Assembly: GCA_023402355.1 (NCBI GenBank)
Contig: JAEXCG010000108.1
Span: forward strand, 1 to 16,572
Length of the DNA: 16,572 nucleotides
Reading direction: 5' to 3'
Source of the DNA: Bacillota bacterium
Lineage (GTDB): Bacteria; Bacillota; Clostridia; Christensenellales; Aristaeellaceae
This document shows, piece after piece, positions 13,699 to 16,572 of the stretch. Position numbers and translations under genes: made by a program. The notes beneath the pieces were generated by a model. The model searched no databases and was not told the DNA's origin. It saw only the letters and a program-made list of their open reading frames with translations. Position 1 is the first letter of the stretch, and the number at the start of each line of letters is the position of its first letter.

Positions 13699-14451
13699 AT
13701 GGCGCAGGACGGCCCCACGCCTCAGGAGAGGTTCGCGCGCGAGATGGGCGCGCTTTCGCAGACGGACCCGGAGTTTATGCAGATTTTCACACGCTTCGCG
13801 TTTACAGACGTGCCGGAGGGCTGCACGCTGGACGCCCCCACGCGCTATCTCGCCGTGCTCTCCGCGCTGCTCGGCTGCGGGGGGACGCAGGCCTTCCGGG
13901 CGCTGCTGCCCGCCGCGCTCTCGCAGGGGCTGACGCCCGTGATGGCGCGGGAGGCCGTGTACCAGTCCGCCGCGTACCTGGGCTTTGGCCGCATGCTTCC
14001 CTTTCTTAAAATCCTGAGCGGCGTGCTGCGCGCGCAGGGCGTTCAGCTTCCCCTGCCGCCGCAGGCCAGGGCCGACGATTCCGCCCGTCTTCAGGCGGGC
14101 GAGCAGGCGCAGGCGGACATCTTCGGCCCGCAGATGCGGGGCTTCGCCGCCTCCGGCCCGGAGGAGACGCGCGCGATCCACCGCTGGCTCTCGGAAAACT
14201 GCTTTGGGGACTACTACACGCGCGGCGGCCTCGATTACCGCCAGCGCGAGATGGTCACGTTCTGCCTGCTGCTCTCGCAGGGCGGCTGCGAGCCGCAGCT
14301 TTCGAGCCACATCGCCGCGAACCTGCGCCTGGGCAACGACCGCGCGTTCCTGATTCAGGTGATCTGCCAATGCCTGCCCTACGTGGGCTACCCGCGCAGC
14401 CTGAACGCGCTGCGCCTGGTGCGCGAGGCGTCCGGCGGCGCCGATTCCTGA
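13699..14451 (+). CDS. Carboxymuconolactone decarboxylase (CMD) family protein, tandem domains (250 aa)
   Basis: Two CMD-like halves are visible. The first is at about 40-115 (TRYLAVLSALLGCGGTQAFR to YQSAAYLGFGRMLPFL). The second is at about 175-245 (LDYRQREMVTFCLLLSQGGC, then EPQLSSHIAANLRLGN and QCLPYVGYPRSLNALRL). The second carries the usual R-E plus Q-L-x-x-H pattern and the YVGYP turn. Family members include gamma-carboxymuconolactone decarboxylase and the AhpD-type peroxidase partner. No AhpD CxxC is seen, so a peroxidase role is unlikely on that basis, but single Cys residues in each half (LLGCGG and SQGGC) may be reactive. The start has AAAGGAGG 8 bases upstream. Its MerR-type promoter and the downstream merR suggest induction by an electrophile or aldehyde-like signal (inference). 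Confidence 0.85.
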   Translation: MAQDGPTPQERFAREMGALSQTDPEFMQIFTRFAFTDVPEGCTLDAPTRYLAVLSALLGCGGTQAFRALLPAALSQGLTPVMAREAVYQSAAYLGFGRMLPFLKILSGVLRAQGVQLPLPPQARADDSARLQAGEQAQADIFGPQMRGFAASGPEETRAIHRWLSENCFGDYYTRGGLDYRQREMVTFCLLLSQGGCEPQLSSHIAANLRLGNDRAFLIQVICQCLPYVGYPRSLNALRLVREASGGADS

Positions 14452-14517
14452 GAGGAAAATCGCGCCTCGCGGCGAACTCTTCCATTATAACAGGGCATTT
14501 TGAAGGGAGGACGGGAC

Positions 14518-14934
14518 ATGACCATCGCAGAGGCGAGCCGGAAGTACGGCATCAGCGCGGACACGCTGCGCTATTACGAGCGGATCGGCCTGATTCCGGA
14601 CGTACCCCGCAGCAAGAGCGGCATCCGCGACTACGACGAGGCCGCGTGCGGCTGGATCGAGCTGATGAAGTGCCTGCGCTCGGCGGGCGTGCAGATCGAG
14701 GCGCTGATCGAATACGTGCGGCTTTACCAGCAGGGCGGCGACACGGCGAAGGCCCGCAAGGCGATCCTGATCGAGCAGCGCGCGCTGCTGCAAAGCCGCA
14801 TTCAGAGCATGCAGCAGGCGCTGAACCGGCTGGACAGGAAGATCGAGAACTACGACCGGATCATCGCGCCCCTGGAGCAGGCGCTCGCAAAGGAAGGGGC
14901 GGAGGAACCCGCCGCGCCCTCCGTGGCCTCCTGA
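14518..14934 (+). CDS. MerR-family transcriptional regulator (AdhR/NmlR-like, 138 aa)
   Basis: The winged helix-turn-helix is at residues 1-70: MTIAEASRKYGISADTLRYY, then ERIGLIPDVPRSKSGIRDYD and the wing. A long coiled-coil dimerisation helix follows at about 78-128. Cys52 in ELMKCLRSAG sits where AdhR/NmlR-type regulators carry the conserved cysteine that senses reactive aldehydes or electrophiles. Cys44 is the only other cysteine, and there is no large ligand-binding domain. The start at 14518 has GAAGGGAGG upstream. It follows the CMD gene by 66 bases and the pair shares one promoter with a MerR-type operator, so autoregulation is very likely. Which compound is sensed is unknown. Confidence 0.9.
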   Translation: MTIAEASRKYGISADTLRYYERIGLIPDVPRSKSGIRDYDEAACGWIELMKCLRSAGVQIEALIEYVRLYQQGGDTAKARKAILIEQRALLQSRIQSMQQALNRLDRKIENYDRIIAPLEQALAKEGAEEPAAPSVAS

Positions 14935-14991
14935 CGGGGAGGGGGAGCGGCGTAAGGGCGGGCAAGGCCGTGAGAACTGTTTGGGAAGAAC

Positions 14992-15046
14992 ATTCACCTC
15001 GGAGAGCCACGGAGACTCGTCCCGGCGACTCCGAATGAATTTTTTT
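14992..15046 (+). terminator. Terminator of the CMD-merR operon
   Basis: ATTCACCTCGGAG (14992-15004) pairs, with one unpaired base, with CTCCGAATGAAT (15029-15040). Seven T follow (15040-15046). The 24-base loop can form a smaller GCC/GGC stem. It lies 57 bases after the merR stop. Confidence 0.8.
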
Positions 15047-15310
15047 CAAGAGCGATCCGGGAAATCGCCCGAAGCGCCCTATCGAGTTTGGAAAACGATT
15101 GCCCCGCTTTTCAGCCGGGGCTATGGGTCTACGGCGGAAACCGGAGCCGTTGCCAGAGCCATAACAAACGAAAGACCCATACGCGCGGGGGACCTCGAAT
15201 GCCCCGGCATATGAGTCTGTTCAAGCTGCCTTCAGTGGACGCGCCGTGTCCCGAACGGTACGCACGGCGCGGTGAGAGGACGGGGATTAATCCCCCTCTC
15301 CTGCTCGATT
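15047..15310 (+). ncRNA. Compact structured RNA element, probably a group II intron relic
   Basis: No plausible gene is present, but the stretch is densely foldable. Hairpins: GCGAT/ATCGC (15052-15068); GCCCC/GGGGC (about 15101-15121); ATGGGTCT/AGACCCAT, with an inner ACGGC/GCCGT stem (about 15123-15180); CGGGG/CCCCG (about 15187-15206); GCGCCGTG/CACGGCGC (about 15241-15270). The last, with its TACG bulge, looks like domain V carrying a CGC triad. Next comes GGTGAGAGGACGGGGATTAA with the stem closing in CCTCTCCTGCTCGATT, which resembles domain VI and the 3' end of clostridial group II introns. The bulged branch-point A expected in CCTACTC reads G here. No GTGCG 5' end and no reverse transcriptase are present. 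It starts directly after the terminator T-run. An alternative is a HEARO-like RNA. Confidence 0.55.
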
Positions 15311-15736
15311 GAAATCTTCAAGCGTTAAAGAAGAGCTCCACCATTCTTCAAGCTCGGAGTGGCCAACCGGCACAATCGAGATCGAGTTCAGTTCACCTGT
15401 TATAGGAATCATGCCCGTGAAGGCACTTGGAGCACTGATCTCCGATTTAATTGTTTCGTTCAGGCACAGTTGGCCCGCCTCCTGGTCATTCATATATACG
15501 TTAAAGTACTCTATATCGTCGTTGGGAAAACGGTCAGGGAAAGAGACGCGAATCGCCACGGAGGCATAATCCGCAAACGGATCGGCGACGATTATTGACG
15601 CATCCACTTGAAATTGATCGAACAATTTCTGTGCGTAATAGTACAAGCAAGAAGCAGGATGCGTTCGTTCCTCACAGGTTGCAGCAGGACAAACAGCCAT
15701 GAGTACGGCGCAAATAAACGCAAATCGTTTTCTCAT
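15287..15736 (-). CDS. Small putative secreted protein (149 aa), unknown
   Basis: The N-terminus MRKRFAFICAVLMAVCPAAT is a clear signal peptide (basic start, hydrophobic core, small residues before the likely cleavage site). No clean lipobox is seen, although a Cys follows at once (ATCEE). The mature part is acidic, with few basic residues, and is predicted beta-rich (VDASIIVADPF, YASVAIRVSFP, MIPITGELNSISIVPV). No family is recognised. The start at 15736 is chosen for GGAGAAGGG just upstream; the frame is open to 16051 but the added residues look non-protein-like. The last 7-8 residues and the stop are supplied by the complement of the intron-like 3' end, so the natural C-terminus may have been altered. 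GC is lower than in the core genes, suggesting transfer. Confidence 0.6.
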   Translation of the reverse strand: MRKRFAFICAVLMAVCPAATCEERTHPASCLYYYAQKLFDQFQVDASIIVADPFADYASVAIRVSFPDRFPNDDIEYFNVYMNDQEAGQLCLNETIKSEISAPSAFTGMIPITGELNSISIVPVGHSELEEWWSSSLTLEDFNRAGEGD

Positions 15737-16086
15737 ACCCTTCTCCTTGTCTGTGCGGCGGCCGACGCAAAAGCGATAAAGGCAGCCCCGCAGCATTCGC
15801 TGTTTTCCGTCGGTAAACACCAGCCTATGGGAAGTCGGAGCAAGCCGCAATCCGGTAACAACTTGATACGATATGGAATGGCCGTTCCCCTGCATGTCGT
15901 CTTGCATGTTGGGTTTCGGCTCTTGCTCTATGTCCGAATCGCTTTTTCGGCCCACTCGGCATCTTTGAACCAAAAATAGAAATCTGGGGGCGCCTGCTGT
16001 GGATCGGTCAAATTGAATATCCGGATGAGCAGCGTTGAAACTCAAAGCCATGCAGGCGAAACTGCTTCCAAGCCAACCCTTCTTTT
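15737..16086 (-). other. Lower-GC leader or gene-relic region
   Basis: This 350-base stretch lies between the minus-strand promoter at 16087 and the secreted-protein start. It has no clean gene. On the minus strand one frame reads LTDPQQAPPDFYFWFKDAEW and ends in TAG at 15928-15930. It has no good start and is blocked by TGA just upstream, so it may be the remains of a decayed gene. The longer frame that joins the secreted protein (start 16051) has an unconvincing composition and a poor ribosome site. Confidence 0.35.
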
Positions 16087-16115
16087 AGTATATGAGTCAG
16101 AAATCACTTTGTCAA
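16087..16115 (-). promoter_or_regulatory. Near-perfect SigA promoter on the minus strand
   Basis: TTGACA (16115-16110), 17 bases, TATACT (16092-16087). Transcription would start at about 16080 and run left toward the secreted-protein gene, with a long leader of about 340 bases. Confidence 0.8.
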
Positions 16116-16139
16116 TTCCAGACGTCTCGGAATCCAGGA

Positions 16140-16268
16140 CAATCGCTTACGAACGGGATTGATAAAAAGCCACTTCTGAGATTCGTCTTCGCAGCTCCAA
16201 AATGATGTTTTTCTCAAGAGCGAACTTTGAAACCGCCCCAAGCACAATATTGAGTTCGTAAGCGATTG
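16140..16268. repeat. 15-bp perfect inverted repeats flanking 99 bases
   Basis: CAATCGCTTACGAAC (16140-16154) and GTTCGTAAGCGATTG (16254-16268) are perfect inverted copies. The DNA between them is AT-rich and has no gene. This could be a MITE-like miniature element, the ends of a deleted insertion sequence, or the arms of a recombination site. No flanking target duplication is evident. Confidence 0.65.
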
Positions 16269-16272
16269 CCCT

Positions 16273-16305
16273 ACCCCCGGCAGGATTTCTCCCGCCGGGG
16301 GTTTC
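16273..16305. terminator. Strong GC hairpin 3' of the holin gene
   Basis: CCCCCGGC (16274-16281) pairs with GCCGGGGG (16294-16301) around a 12-base loop. It lies 20 bases after the holin stop (minus strand), where a terminator is expected. There is no good T-run on the minus strand and only TTT on the plus strand, so efficiency is uncertain. Confidence 0.5.
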
Positions 16306-16321
16306 GCCGTTTCATCCAGCC

Positions 16322-16572
16322 TTACGCCGCGGGTGGTTCCCCGCCGTCGCCGTTCCCGATGGCGTCCAGCGCGTCGCGCAGCTTCTTGGGCCACGGCACG
16401 CCCAGCAGCGTCGTGTTCTCCAGAATCGAGATGCCCTCGTTCGCCACGTAGAAGCACACCACCGCGCTGTGCAGCACCGCCGTCCCCATCGCCTGGTCGA
16501 GCTGCCAGGCGATGAACACCACCAGCACCATCACGCCCTTCTTGAGCAGCCCCTCAAAGCCCGCCTTGCTCG
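16322..16572 (-). CDS. Phage-type holin family protein, partial (N-terminus beyond right edge)
   Basis: The frame is open from the right edge to TAA at 16322-16324, giving 82-83 residues. The sequence begins SKAGFEGLLKKGVMVLVVFI, a hydrophobic helix follows (VVFIAWQLDQAMGT), then a second segment AVVCFYVANEGISILENTTL and GVPWPKKLRDALD. The NEGISILEN and GVP-P-KL motifs near the C-terminus are characteristic of the toxin-secretion/phage-lysis holin family (TcdE/UtxA-like). Such holins make membrane pores that release endolysin or, in some clostridia, toxins. An ATG or GTG near 16531-16534 lies inside the conserved domain, so it is not the true start. In a phage an endolysin gene would be expected nearby; none is seen to the left, so it lies to the right or has been lost. 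Confidence 0.85.
   Translation of the reverse strand, partial: SKAGFEGLLKKGVMVLVVFIAWQLDQAMGTAVLHSAVVCFYVANEGISILENTTLLGVPWPKKLRDALDAIGNGDGGEPPAA

Noticed and set aside
12817..14370. Minus-strand open frame of 517 codons across dapA and the CMD gene
   Set aside because: It spans the dapA terminator and the MerR-type promoter and is the complement of two real genes; no start signal.
15737..16051. N-terminal extension of the secreted protein to 254 aa
   Set aside because: The signal peptide at 15736 has its own strong ribosome site, and the added 105 residues have unconvincing composition.
16104..16457. Minus-strand 117-codon reading overlapping the holin
   Set aside because: It runs in another frame through the holin gene, the GC hairpin and the inverted repeat; the holin frame carries family motifs.

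Overview
The window looks like chromosome from a GC-rich, spore-forming member of the Clostridia (Firmicutes). The evidence is a small acid-soluble spore protein gene, a stand-alone Spo0A C-terminal-like protein, strong Shine-Dalgarno sites, SigA-type promoters, and many compact Rho-independent terminators. GC content is high almost everywhere. It drops at about 11.3-11.5 kb and 15.3-16.25 kb, and both places look like accessory DNA. The species cannot be named from the sequence.

Left part (1-7.4 kb, all minus strand). A run of seven closely spaced genes starts at a promoter near 7.42-7.45 kb: M20 amidohydrolase, DUF624-type membrane protein, a 58-aa spore protein, SAM methyltransferase, Hsp33 (hslO), a 566-aa TPR-like protein and a HEAT-like protein. 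It ends at a hairpin at 467-501. Gaps are 19-51 bases or a 4-base stop/start overlap, so most of it is probably one operon. A partial zinc-ribbon gene runs off the left edge. The 3' region at 517-755 is filled with copies of a GC-rich composite repeat that returns, inverted, in the asd leader.

Middle (7.5-11.3 kb, plus strand). asd (aspartate-semialdehyde dehydrogenase) has its own promoter and a 220-base repeat-bearing leader. It is followed by a double terminator, a HAAS-like four-helix membrane protein with an internal duplication, another terminator, and an ATPase of the AAA/DUF4143 type under a near-consensus promoter. The convergent gap at 11.27-11.62 kb holds three successive hairpins, one very long.

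Right part (11.6-15.0 kb). An XRE regulator (minus) lies divergent from a Spo0A-C-like protein (plus). dapA follows, with a leader that could hide its ribosome binding site. Next comes an operon of a carboxymuconolactone-decarboxylase-family protein and a MerR regulator. Its promoter has the 19-base spacer and dyad typical of MerR targets, so the pair is very probably autoregulated. asd and dapA are consecutive steps of DAP/lysine synthesis. The M20 enzyme divergent from asd might belong to the same pathway, but that is inference.

Right edge (15.0-16.57 kb). Directly after the merR terminator lies a compact structured RNA-like element whose 3' end resembles domains V-VI of a group II intron. 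A lower-GC stretch follows, with a small secreted-protein gene, a consensus minus-strand promoter, a 15-bp perfect inverted repeat and the C-terminal part of a phage-type holin. This looks like a mobile-element boundary or a decayed prophage edge.
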